From Phlegmacium glaucopus (Eukaryota; Basidiomycota; Agaricomycetes; Agaricales; Cortinariaceae): DNA of 34,159 nt. How positions within the stretch are numbered: the first letter of the stretch is position 1; each line of letters starts with the position of its first letter. This document shows positions 1 to 9,583 of this stretch, piece by piece. A program made the translations under genes and the position numbers. The notes beneath the pieces were generated by a model that saw only the letters and a program-made list of their open reading frames with translations, was not told where the DNA came from and ran no database searches. The stretch spans positions 171,355-205,513 of the forward strand of contig MU130492.1 in NCBI GenBank assembly GCA_015039465.1, read 5' to 3'.

Positions 1-516
1 TTTTTTATTTCAAATTTATTGTGCTGGAGGGACTACGTCCCCAAGTTACACAGTACATGCGATCAGGTATCTAATTAAGGAGAGTGAACTGAAACTGGTG
101 TGTTAAGTCAACACGTAACTAAGACTACAAGAGCCGTAGAATGCCATGCCCCCCCACTGACAAAGCAGCGGAGTAAAAGCCGGCCGGTGTATCCTCCACC
201 GTTTTAGACCACGCTCCCCTATTAAAACCTGAGAAAGAGAGACAGATGTTGAGAGACAGACGGGAGTTTCTGGGTAAGCAACGGGGCCCACAGAGCGGGT
301 AACAGGGAAAAGAGGAGTGAGCGTCTCGGTGACAGCCCTGACATGCTAATGAAGAGAGAGGAGGTTAGTGCGGGGAAAAGCAGGCCAGATGGCATGGCTA
401 GTGAGGCGAGCGCCAGGTACGGTGTGCATATATATGTACTGGGTGTGTGAGAGTGCGTCGTATGGGTGAACTGGGCTTGGAAGGATCAGAGTTCGTATAG
501 TGTGGTGGCAGTTGGG
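1..516 (-). other. LINE 3'UTR and A-tail
   Basis: This stretch follows the ORF2 stop on the minus strand and has no convincing coding sequence. It ends in AATAAATTTGAAATAAAAAA read on the minus strand, a potential AATAAA signal followed by the start of an A-tail at the window edge. Confidence 0.7.
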
Positions 517-3500
517 TTAGGTTGCGGGTGGGGCAGTGTGACGGGCAGATTGGGCTTGAGTTTTGAAACGTTTGGTGGAGTGTATGTAACTGAGGAGAGG
601 CTTGATGGCTATGGGATTAGAGAGGAGAAACGTGAGGGATTCGGCTTTGCGCTTGAGTTTCCATCGTAGGGTGTGACGTTCGTGTTGGTAGTGCGGGCAT
701 TGGATAAGGTAGTGGTGTACGGTTTCAATGGTAAGCCCCTGGCAATGAGGGCATGTAGGGGTTTCGGATCGGTGAATGCGGAAGAGGTGCTGGTTGAGAG
801 GGGAGTGTCCTGTGCGAAGTTGGGTGATGATGGCGGATTGGCGTCGGTCGAGTGGTCCTACTAGTTTGAGGTATCTGTTAGAGGGGAGAGAAGGGTCAAT
901 AGATCTAAGCAGAGGATATCGTGGGGATTTCTTCCAGCGTTGTTTCCATTTGACGCGGATGCAGGAAAGGTTCTCCTGCCTTAGGGCGGACAAGCTGTAG
1001 GGGAGAGGTTTACCTCGAAGGTGAGGTGGCAGGAGGTTATTAGGGCTGGAGACACCTTGGGCTGCGGACTTGGCCAGCTCGTCAGCGCGTTCATTCGGAG
1101 GGAAGTTTGCATGACCTGGCGTCCAGTGGATTTGCAGGTTGATGACGTCGTGGGTGTGGGGCTTGGGGTCTAGTGGATGGAGGAGAAGGTGTTGTCGGGC
1201 GTGGAGGCTTTCCGCCATATCGTGGACATGATCGAGGAGGTAGTGAGCCGGGTGAGATCTCTGGTTGGTGAGTGCTAGAATAGCTGCTTGGCTGTCAGTA
1301 CCAATAATGGAATAAGAGTTAAGTCGAAAATGAAGAGAGGTCAGTAGATGTAAAGCCAGCGTTAGGCCTACGAGCTCTGCTTCATAGACCGTGTGGGCCT
1401 TGGAAGGGCCTAAGTAGAAGCGGAGAGAGCGTTTTTCAACTCTGTTGATGTACATGACCGCTGCAGCCCCAGTACCATTATCAAAGCCAGAGCCATCACA
1501 ATAAACTGATACCTTTGTGTTATGGTGCACGACGGCGGCTGTGAGAGCTTCAGGCTTGCCGACAGGGATGTGTGTTGTAAAGACCGGTCTGTAACTGGGT
1601 CGTCGCCGAATGGCTGTAATCGGTTCGACTTTGCTGGGGTCGACGTTAGTGGTATAAAATAGCGAGTGGAGAGGGGACCTGTGCTTCTTGACATATCGTT
1701 TGGCCGCCTTGCGAGAGAGTAGATATAGAGGGTGTGCTGGAGGGAGAGCGGCTATACGTGTAGCTGCTCGGAACAGGACTTTGTCAAATAGGAGATCAAC
1801 TGGGAGGAGGTTGGCGTGTGCTTCAAGTACGTCCCCGGCCGTGGTGTTTAGGGCACCTGTGATAGTTCTGGCTATGCGGCGTTGGATGGCGGACAGTTTC
1901 TTGGTGATGGCGACCGAACCGAGGCGTTTGAGGCCGGAAGGAGAGGGGTGGATGCCTGTATACCAAACGTCAGCAGCATATGTAAAGGCAGGGATTGCAA
2001 CGGTGTTATATAGTTGACGGATGCGGTTGGGGGGCATGCCACCTGAAACTTTGGACAAGCGGGCGACCTGGAGGACCCACCACGTTGCCTTGGCGATTAC
2101 CTTTTGGTGATGCGCGGCCCAGCGCAGCTTGGGATCGATTAGGACTCCTAGATATTTGTAGGTGTTGACAGTGTTGACAGTCTGGGTTACCGCTGAGTCG
2201 TCGGGGTTGTGTCTGGTAAGCTTGAGGTTGGCTGGGTGGATATCCAGGGAGGAGCGAGGAAAGTTCATAATAGCTAACTTGGATAGTTCGAACGGGGAAT
2301 TGTGCGAGTTTGACCAGTCGAAGCCCCCATCTTGCCTTTCCATCATGCTCTTAACTGAGTTGTGGGGTTCTTGGAGTGTGTTGCCGGTTGCCAGGAACAT
2401 CGAATCGTCAACGAAGCCGATGGAGGATTCGTCCTTACCTGATGCCACCTGTATAAGCGGGGCGTTATAAAAAGCATAGAAGATCATGGAAAGAGGGCAT
2501 CCTTGGGTGGTGCCATTGACGATAGCGATGGGCTCTGAGGTAGTGTCGTCGAACCGAAGGCAGGTTTTTCTGTTAGTTAGCATCCTTTCAGCCAAGCGTA
2601 TGTAGCAGGACGGCACTCTACGGATTTTCATGTTGTGGATAAGCCTTTCTTTGACGGTGTTCGGGAAGGCCCCTTGCACGTCGAGAAAGAGGGCGACCGC
2701 GACTTTACCTGCACGCCAGGCATCCTTCACTTTGTGGGTTAGGAGGTGTATTGCATCGGTTGTATTACGGCCGGGGCGTCCTCCGAATTGGCCTGGAGGC
2801 AGCATGGAGTGTTTTTCGGCTAGGAAGGAAAGGTCAGCAGCAACTAGGGTGGAGAGAACTTTGCCTATGGTATCCAGGAGACCGATAGGCCTGTAGGCTT
2901 TTGCAACGTCATAGGCCGGTTTGTCTGGTTTACGGAGAACCAGAGTGGTGGAAGTGAGCCAGCGTTCGTGGTAAACGTCGAGGGCGAGAACGGCTTTGAA
3001 GATGTAGTATAGGTGGTCAATTAGAACGTCGATGGATTTAATGAGGATGATATTGGGGATGCCATCAGGCCCGGGAGCCTTGAAGGGTTTGAGTGTTTGT
3101 ACAACCTCCCTAATACGTCGTTTGGTGAAGAATTTGATGCCTGGGAGTGGGGCAGGATAGGTGCAGTCTGGCACAATGGGGTCTTCCGGAGGGGGGGGGA
3201 AAAAGGAAGCCGCTAGGGCTTTGACCTTATCGGAATTAGAAGAGGCTAGGACAGGGGCGCCGTTGGTTGTGACTTTAAGGGTAGGGACGCGCGCGCTAGA
3301 ATAGTCAGTAGGCTCATCAGTTATGTATTTGTTGGCCGTGTATATCTGCTGAGCTGAGATGTTCTCCAGCCAATCCAACCAGTGAGATTTCGCTGCAACG
3401 TCTATGGCGGCTGCAAGCTCCTTGGTTACCTTTTTGTGTTCAGCTATGGCAGGATGGTCGATGATGTCGCGGTGCTTGTAAGCGAGATTGCTGAGCTGAT

Positions 3501-4497
3501 TTTTCTTCTTCTTGAGGGCAGTGAGTTCCGGGGTCCACCATCGTTTTGAATATGGGCAGGGTTTCCTCATAGGGACTAGGGAGTCGATGGTTGCTTGAAT
3601 GATGTTTGTTAACTGGTTTACTTTGTTGTGGAATTCGTCCTTGGATGTGATGGGCAGGGCCGGAGAGTCTCGCTGTAGCTGGGTGTCTAAGGCCTTGTTG
3701 AACTCTACGAAGTCGATATCTCTGAAGTTAGGTGAAGGCTGAGGGGGTGAACGAGCGACAGGCATGTCTATGATAGTAATAATTGGCAGGTGATCTGCAA
3801 GGACTGGGCGGAGAGTTGGGTCAGTGTTACAGGAGATTAGCAGATTAAGGGCATGGTGGGAAAGCCAGACATTGTCTGGCCTGGTCCAGTTGTGAGTAGC
3901 GGTTTCGTAGGTGGGAGTGCCTGAAGGGAGGATCAGGTCCATATCGTGATCTCTGAGGAGGTCGAGCAGCGGCTGTACACTATCCTCGGAGGAATTAAGA
4001 TGGCGATTGTTGGCGGATTCCCACAGGGGGTGGTGCCGGTTAAAGTCGCCCACCCAGAGCATGGGGTCATCTGGAGTAGGGGGGTTAGTAGCGAAATAAA
4101 GTGATAGTGCGTCTAGGGTATCGTTGTGAGTACAATCATTGTAGATGTTAAAGACAGAAAGATGACCAAAGGCGCCCGAGAAACGGACCGCAGTGACATC
4201 AGCACTGGGAACATCAAGCTGGGTATAAGTGTCGGTGGAAATGTTAGTATTAATCATAAGAATGGAGCGAGAACGAGATTCTCCATCGAGGAGGTGATTA
4301 GTAGGGTATAAAATACGCCAGAAGGAAGACCCTCTGGTGTTGCTGAAGAGGTCCAGCCAGGGCTCTTGTATTGCAATAATATCCCAACACTCAGGTTGGG
4401 CGGAGTTAAGAATAAATTGCTGAGCGGATCTGGATTTGTGTGCGTTCTGTTGCCAAATGCGAAGCCTTTCGGGTGCCTTAGGGACGCGCCTATTCAT
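517..4497 (-). CDS. LINE ORF2: endonuclease / reverse transcriptase / RNase H polyprotein
   Basis: This 1326-residue open frame is uninterrupted. Order: APE-type endonuclease (about 10-245; QEPW, GDFNRHHPLW, DHLPI); reverse transcriptase (about 460-780; KAPGPDGIPN near 470, LDVQGAFPN, GTTQGCPLS and the catalytic FVDD at about 694-697, a variant of YADD/YVDD); RNase H (about 990-1130; YCDGS, an acidic E in YEAEL, GTDSQAA, and HWTPGH...NERAD); and a C-terminal CPHC...HHYLIQC zinc finger near 1246. It nicks target DNA, primes cDNA synthesis on the nick and removes template RNA. The start ATG at 4497 overlaps the end of ORF1 (shared ATGAATAG), which suggests coupled termination-reinitiation. All key catalytic motifs are present, so the enzyme could be functional. 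Confidence 0.95.
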   Translation of the reverse strand: MNRRVPKAPERLRIWQQNAHKSRSAQQFILNSAQPECWDIIAIQEPWLDLFSNTRGSSFWRILYPTNHLLDGESRSRSILMINTNISTDTYTQLDVPSADVTAVRFSGAFGHLSVFNIYNDCTHNDTLDALSLYFATNPPTPDDPMLWVGDFNRHHPLWESANNRHLNSSEDSVQPLLDLLRDHDMDLILPSGTPTYETATHNWTRPDNVWLSHHALNLLISCNTDPTLRPVLADHLPIITIIDMPVARSPPQPSPNFRDIDFVEFNKALDTQLQRDSPALPITSKDEFHNKVNQLTNIIQATIDSLVPMRKPCPYSKRWWTPELTALKKKKNQLSNLAYKHRDIIDHPAIAEHKKVTKELAAAIDVAAKSHWLDWLENISAQQIYTANKYITDEPTDYSSARVPTLKVTTNGAPVLASSNSDKVKALAASFFPPPPEDPIVPDCTYPAPLPGIKFFTKRRIREVVQTLKPFKAPGPDGIPNIILIKSIDVLIDHLYYIFKAVLALDVYHERWLTSTTLVLRKPDKPAYDVAKAYRPIGLLDTIGKVLSTLVAADLSFLAEKHSMLPPGQFGGRPGRNTTDAIHLLTHKVKDAWRAGKVAVALFLDVQGAFPNTVKERLIHNMKIRRVPSCYIRLAERMLTNRKTCLRFDDTTSEPIAIVNGTTQGCPLSMIFYAFYNAPLIQVASGKDESSIGFVDDSMFLATGNTLQEPHNSVKSMMERQDGGFDWSNSHNSPFELSKLAIMNFPRSSLDIHPANLKLTRHNPDDSAVTQTVNTVNTYKYLGVLIDPKLRWAAHHQKVIAKATWWVLQVARLSKVSGGMPPNRIRQLYNTVAIPAFTYAADVWYTGIHPSPSGLKRLGSVAITKKLSAIQRRIARTITGALNTTAGDVLEAHANLLPVDLLFDKVLFRAATRIAALPPAHPLYLLSRKAAKRYVKKHRSPLHSLFYTTNVDPSKVEPITAIRRRPSYRPVFTTHIPVGKPEALTAAVVHHNTKVSVYCDGSGFDNGTGAAAVMYINRVEKRSLRFYLGPSKAHTVYEAELVGLTLALHLLTSLHFRLNSYSIIGTDSQAAILALTNQRSHPAHYLLDHVHDMAESLHARQHLLLHPLDPKPHTHDVINLQIHWTPGHANFPPNERADELAKSAAQGVSSPNNLLPPHLRGKPLPYSLSALRQENLSCIRVKWKQRWKKSPRYPLLRSIDPSLPSNRYLKLVGPLDRRQSAIITQLRTGHSPLNQHLFRIHRSETPTCPHCQGLTIETVHHYLIQCPHYQHERHTLRWKLKRKAESLTFLLSNPIAIKPLLSYIHSTKRFKTQAQSARHTAPPAT

Positions 4498-6316
4498 GTT
4501 GGGTATGGGAAGGGGATGAGGGGCGAGAGCATCTGCGTTGGGACTGGGACCCTATGTTGCTAGGGATAAGAAACTGATCGAGGTTGGTCTGGCGGCGTGG
4601 AGGTGGAGGAATGGAGCTTTGGGTGTGGCCGGGATGGGAGGGTAGGGACTGCGCGGGGGAGAGACGAGGTCTATGCTCCGGCTGCGAGAGGGAAAGCTTG
4701 GGTGGGGCTGTGGCCCATGTCCAAGGTTCGCCTGTTGGGAAATATGGCATATTGTTTTCTGGGTACTTGGTATCGAGGGATTTGCATCGGGCCAGGAAGG
4801 CTGGGCAGCTACGTGAGTAGCTGGGGTGAGTAGAATCAGACCCACAGGAGTGGCAATGGGCAGGTTGGTTAGGGGGGCAGTCAGTGGTGGTATGGTTAGT
4901 ACTGGCGCAGTGGGCGCAGGCTTCGATATTTTTGCAAGAGGCTCGTATGTGGCCGTAGCCTTGGCACTTATTACATCGTATCGGTTCACGTAGATCCTTT
5001 CTGACAGTTACTACGTGGCCTTCCACGAAGACCCTCTCACAGAGGAGGTGGTTGGCGGCTTCAGGAGAGGCGCAGGAGATTTTGAGCGAGGCGACCTTCT
5101 GCTGGGGGGCACGCCGGTTGATACGCTTGAGCCACGAGGCTGAGGTGATTGATCCTGGTGGAAGGTTGTTGTTAGCCGTGAGGTCGGCAATACAGTCGGT
5201 GTTTCCTGGGTCGAAGGCGCCTGTGCATGGTACAAACTTGAGGATCAGATTGTAGCTTTTGGTCTTGACAGCGGCCGAATAGCCTAGGTGAGGGAAAAGG
5301 AAGTCAGCATGAACAGAGGTGTATTCCCTGAAGCGGTCAGCAGAGGAGGGGGAGTCTAAGTCAAAGAGGAAACCTCCTCTCTCTAGGGCCTGAATGCCTC
5401 AAACAAGCGTCTTGGGCTTTGGGTTGTCGCTAGGCTCCCAAGGACGGAGGGAGTCATCTTCATCCAGCTCGGCAAGGTTGTCATTTATCTCTTGGCAGAT
5501 CTTCTTGAGAGCGGCGGGTGAGCGGTCAGCAGGTGCGGTTACATCGTCAGATTCAACATGGACTAGCACCGTCCTGGCAGCCAGGAGGAGCCGTTGTTGG
5601 AGGCGGCTGACGGATGGTGGGGAATTCGGGTCATGGGAGGAGAGAGGAAGAGAGGGTTGGGAGGGTTGGAAGCTGGGTAGCGACGGCCAATTGATAGAGG
5701 TTGGAACATCGGTGGGAGCCGAGGAGGCAGCGATCTTGGATGCAGCATCAGTTAGGCTCGCTACGGCAGCATCATTTTGTGTTGCGATTTCCTTGAGGCT
5801 CAGGGTCGTGTTGGCTTGCTGGGTGGAGCTGGCTTCGAAAAAGGAACGGGTGGCCGCCAGCTCCGTTAGGACATTTGCCAGGCTTTCATTTACCTTGTTG
5901 GCTACAGTTGAAGCAATCAGTGTGGATGCCTTATCAGCAATATCGTCTTCGAGAATGAAGGCAGATGCTCGGATGGCGCTGACTGCCTCTGGTGGCATCT
6001 TCGGTAGCAGGGAGACGGTAAGCAGGATCTTGGCGATCTTGCTGCGGTCATATTCTTCACCGGAGAGTACCCACCCTTTTGATTCGAGCCATCTACGGGC
6101 ATCAGATATGTTAGTAACAGGTCCAGGGTTGCCGGCAATCAACGTGTTGACGTCTGATCGAGTGGCTAGTCCTCGTTGGGAGTTAACCGGGGTCCCTTCA
6201 CGTATGGGTGTGCTGGCAGCATTTCTTGCTGACCTACCCTTGTCCTTGGTCCTGTCCATGGATCTAAGAGGGGGAAATAGAGGGGGGTATCGGTGGTGGG
6301 GTATAGTAATGGGCAC
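4490..6316 (-). pseudogene. LINE ORF1, gag-like RNA-binding protein with one in-frame TGA
   Basis: The frame is open from ATG 6316 to TAG 4492-4490 (about 608 residues) apart from one TGA at 5401-5399. Codons on both sides are in the same frame: the upstream half ends KPKTLV and the downstream half resumes GIQALERGG. A CGA-to-TGA change (CpG C-to-T) would explain it. The first ~305 residues look helical and low in complexity. The C-terminal half has three CCHC-type knuckles in a row (CNKCQGYGHIRASC, CAHCASTNHTTTDC and a longer CHSC...C) and a proline-rich tail. In this family ORF1 packages the RNA. Readthrough of the TGA is possible, but a simple nonsense mutation is more likely. An antisense open frame at 5394-6347 is a shadow. 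Confidence 0.85.
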
Positions 6317-6430
6317 TTGTAAGTCGAGTGTTGGGGTGGTGTTGTAGGCGGATTAGGGGAGAAAAGGCAGGGAAATTAAGAAAAATATTAGCTTAGTGGC
6401 TTTGTTTACCTAGGACCCCGGGGGGGATGA

Positions 6431-6884
6431 TGGAAGTAAGAAGTCAAGAAGCGTCCTAGACTTCTCTTGATGCTGATACCATGGGTTTCTTGTTTTTTAT
6501 TATTATCCTGGATGTCCATTTAATTTCAAATTTCAAATTTGTGTGTCGGTTGAGGCGGAACTTGATCAAGTTCATTAACATTCCAGCGTTCCTTTTTCCC
6601 CCTACCCAAAATCTCCACGGGACAGGAGACGGCAAGTTTGATTAATGCAATCATACTGCAAGCGAGGCTAGGAAATCGACAAATTCCGGCTTGCCCTCAA
6701 ACTACAATAAAATACTGAAAGTATCCGTTTCGTGCACTCGAATATATACACTATTACAATACTCTGAAATTCTTCCTCACTCGTAATCAACATTGTTTTT
6801 GCACACATTCCTACGCAAAATTTAGACGAGGGAAGCACTGATGATATTGTCCGTACTAATCCATGCGTGTTTTCAACTGCATCA
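6431..6884. other. Intergenic, no gene seen
   Basis: AT-rich, with runs of AATTTC/GAAATT around 6521-6540. This is the 3' flank of the minus-strand lectin gene and the 5' flank of the LINE. I see no convincing coding exon, RNA gene or repeat boundary here. Confidence 0.5.
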
Positions 6885-6999
6885 TTAAACGAAAGACCAC
6901 GTCTGGGCAACAGCAGCCTGAAGCCTGACTGCCCCACCGACAAGATTGACCGCCAAGCCACTAACATTGTTAGTTACGGCCAGCGGATCAAAGAAAATC
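6885..6999 (-). pseudogene. Orphaned last exon of the minus-strand lectin gene
   Basis: Aligned by eye with exon 7 of the plus-strand paralogue (10769-10925). It keeps the acceptor context ATACTAG, the same splice phase and 38 uninterrupted codons including the terminal TAA at 6887-6885. It reads IFFDPLAVTNNVSGLAVN, then the QxW-like end RLQAAVAQTWSFV, and is about 14 codons shorter than its paralogue. The matching donor site is mutated (first intron base G to C at 7044), so normal splicing should not include this exon and translation stops at TGA 7043-7041. The open frame suggests recent loss or rare non-canonical splicing. Confidence 0.6.
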
Positions 7000-7040
7000 C
7001 TAGTATCGTACAAATCAGCACTCGATATCACGGCAGATTG

Positions 7041-8140
7041 TCAGGAGACTTCGCACTTGTATAGTTGGGTGCCAGGGACGTTCCGGATGTTAAAACGCGC
7101 GGCTTGGGCTCGGGTTGTAAGAGTTGTATTATTCCCTGGAGGACCGGGCGGAGTGGCGAGGAAGCGACCAGCAAAGCTGGAGCTCTCGAACCTGTAGTAC
7201 TCACTGTTCTGATCCTTCGCGACAATCCACTGCGAGTGCATCAGCGCGATGTGCCTGTGGACAAAGACTCATGGTCCTACCGTCTGCTGTGATTCGAGGC
7301 CTTGCACTAATGATAAACGGAAAGAAGGTCAGGCGGTTGTAGGTGAATAGAGACAATATTTTTAATGTGTACGCACCCAGGCCAGCATCATTACCAGCTG
7401 TTAAGTCAAGGACAAGTCCTGTCTCGTTGACGATCCGATAGATGCCATTTTCCACAGGCAACTGAGCAATTGGAAGGAAGGACCAAATCTGGGCACGATT
7501 GGCGTTGTCCCTAGCCTGAAGAGCAATAGGTGGGCCATCGGCATGAAGGTCGAGTACTTGATGGGCCGGTAAAATGTTGTGTGCTGCTGCCTCCGCGCCA
7601 CCGCCGGTTATGAGAGTGACCGCCTGGCCATCATGCAAAATTCTACAATCATAACTTGTCAGCATTCGATAACATACAGATATTCAACTGAGACTCCGTA
7701 CCTGTACCTTTCAGAGGGCCCCGCGATCCGCTCGATGACGAAAGTCGCATTGGCATTGGCGACCTCTCCAACAAGGCGATGAGCGGCATTGGCCTGGCGA
7801 GAAAGAAAACGACGCTGATTGGCTCGGAGGAGCTGGTTCTGGAGCTGCCAGTTGTTATCGTTCGGGTCTCCAACTCTGATGAGTTTCCACTGAAGAGAGT
7901 GCATCAGCATGTGTGCCAGTGGACAAAACCTGATCTCCTACCTTCTGGTTATATCCGCCATGCCATCCCCAACCCAAAACTAAAGACGCTCGGGTCAGCA
8001 TAGTGCTACAAGCCAGTGGAGAATCAGTAGAGATGACTGTTAGGCGTACCAAAATTCTGGTTTTCGTTGCCTGTGAAGTCAAGGACAGTGTGGGTCAGGT
8101 CGTTGCGAATCGCATAGATAGCGTCAGGTACCAAAGGCAT
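7041..8140 (-). CDS. Ricin-B-like double beta-trefoil lectin, C-terminally truncated paralogue
   Basis: Exons read by GT/AG and frame: 8140-8050, 7979-7942, 7889-7702, 7642-7377, 7306-7281, 7229-7041; about 265 aa. It starts MPLVPDAIYAIRNDLTHTVL, shows the R-type signature VLGWGWHGGYNQ then W, and later HADGPPIALQARDNANRAQIW. The order of beta-strand motifs matches two trefoil modules. There is no signal peptide or membrane segment, so it is probably cytoplasmic, as usual for fungal defence lectins. It is the divergent partner of the gene at 9584-10925 and shares all intron positions. Differences: exon 5 is 26 nt rather than 38 (12 nt lost, in frame), and the last donor reads CT instead of GT, giving a stop after KCEVS and removing the final strand. 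Sugar specificity is unknown. Confidence 0.7.
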
Positions 8141-9583
8141 GTTGTGCGATGCAGAGACTCGATTTCAAGAATGGGGGAGCCAGAAAGGTTTGTTATGTCT
8201 TGTAAATCGTGAACATCCGATTCCATACAGTCACCAAAAAGTGGATCATGAGGCTTTCAAGATGTGATAAGGTTGTCCCGATGCCGTATGGTGGTTTTAG
8301 GGATGGTATCACCATCGATAATGCGTAATGAAAGTACCGATTCTAAGTTGAAGGAAGACTTGAATTGTTTTGACAGCAACACGTGCCTTTTTCAGAATCG
8401 GAGATCACCGAGAATGCCCTCAGTCACTCATCCACACTACCCAAAAAGTGCGTCAATTCCGCGATGAGCAAGTCCGAGGAACGAGGACTGGCTCATTATC
8501 GGATAAGATAACGCCCAGCGTCAGAACAGCTTCTTCTTTCGAAAATCATATGCGTAAATAATGAATAAATGAATTGCGATAGGGAGTGCTTCTCCCCATC
8601 GCCTTGGACCTGGTTCTGACGCGGGAAAAAACCATTTACAAGTCCTCATAAGAAATTTTTCAACCCACCCACCATCCCTTCAGCGTCTGGTACAGCTGGT
8701 TGGTTTCGGCACTTGTTTGCCACAATCGTACTCACCAGACGCTCAGGTCTTGCTCGGACTCCCCTTCAGATTATTTCTGAATTGGTTTGGATCAAATGAT
8801 TGGGCCGCTATCTCAGGCCAATCAAATCTCTCCCGAAAGACTACGCCCAGCTCAGGCTATGGCCAAATCTTTCGGCGCGATTGGGACCACGCACAGACCA
8901 ATCCCCTTCGCCTTCCGAGATCCAAACTTGAGGAGCCCGGGCAAGCCCTAGGCACAAACAAGAAATTCGTACCCACGGATTCCTTGTCTCATCATTCTCC
9001 ACTAGCGACTCTAACATTTATATTTGTCTAAGACGCGACAGTTAACTTATCCATCCAACCTCTCGTGAAGCCCATAATTACCGCGCGCGTGCTTTTGCGG
9101 TCCAATGGGCTCCTGAGTCCCGGCGTTGTAATTCATGTAAAAAGGCAAAGGACTTGAGAATTCTCCTAGGCGTGTATGAACAAAAGGAGAAGAGTGAATG
9201 CCACAAGGAAGAAAAACAAGGAAAACTCACCGGATGAGAATGAATATGACAGAGAAGATGATACTGCGGACAGTAACGGACTTCTTTAACATGCTTCACT
9301 ATTGATCTTAACGCGTTTTTGGATACATTGTACCCTCACTTTTTTAGAATCGGTATCGCCAATCCATCCATCAGCAAACACGATTTTGTTTTACTTCCAT
9401 CTTTTGTTACGCACCCCCAAAAGCCACCATATGGCATCGGACAACATTATCACATCTTGCAAGCCTCATGATCTACTTTCTGGTGACCGTATGGAATCGG
9501 ATGTTCCCGATTTACAAGACATCCAAGCGTCCAATTTCTCTCTGACTCCCCATTCTTGAAATCGAGTCTCTACATCGCACAAT
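8141..9583. promoter_or_regulatory. Shared divergent promoter region of the lectin pair
   Basis: This is the only sequence between the two start codons. Its outer ~170 bp on each side are inverted copies of each other and probably carry the core promoters and leaders. No clear TATA box or known operator was recognised. The middle (~8305-9410) has no convincing gene; the small open frames there lack coding character. Confidence 0.4.

Larger units (their letters stand above)
1..6430 (-). mobile_element. Tad1-like non-LTR retrotransposon (LINE), nearly full length
   Basis: On the minus strand this reads 5'UTR (~6430-6317), ORF1 (gag-like, zinc knuckles), ORF2 (endonuclease, reverse transcriptase, RNase H, terminal zinc finger) and a ~516-nt 3'UTR ending in an A-tail, seen here as the T-run at 1-6. 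This domain order is that of the RNase H-bearing Tad1/I-type LINEs of fungi. The 5' limit is set near the C/G run at 6416-6427 because LINE coding similarity ends before it, so it is approximate. The A-tail continues off the window, so the target-site duplication cannot be checked. ORF2 is uninterrupted and ORF1 has one TGA, so the insertion is young but probably disabled in ORF1. Confidence 0.93.

Noticed and set aside
5394..6347. Long plus-strand open frame (317 codons)
   Set aside because: It is antisense to LINE ORF1, whose reading is confirmed by zinc knuckles and the link to ORF2.
1..6545. ATTTCAAATTT near both 7-17 and 6523-6533 as LINE target-site duplication
   Set aside because: The left copy lies inside the element before its A-tail. 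The real 3' flank is outside the window, so the match is probably AT-rich coincidence.
8717..9031. 104-codon open frame between the lectin genes
   Set aside because: No domain, no splice or codon support, and no recognisable homologue; probably chance.
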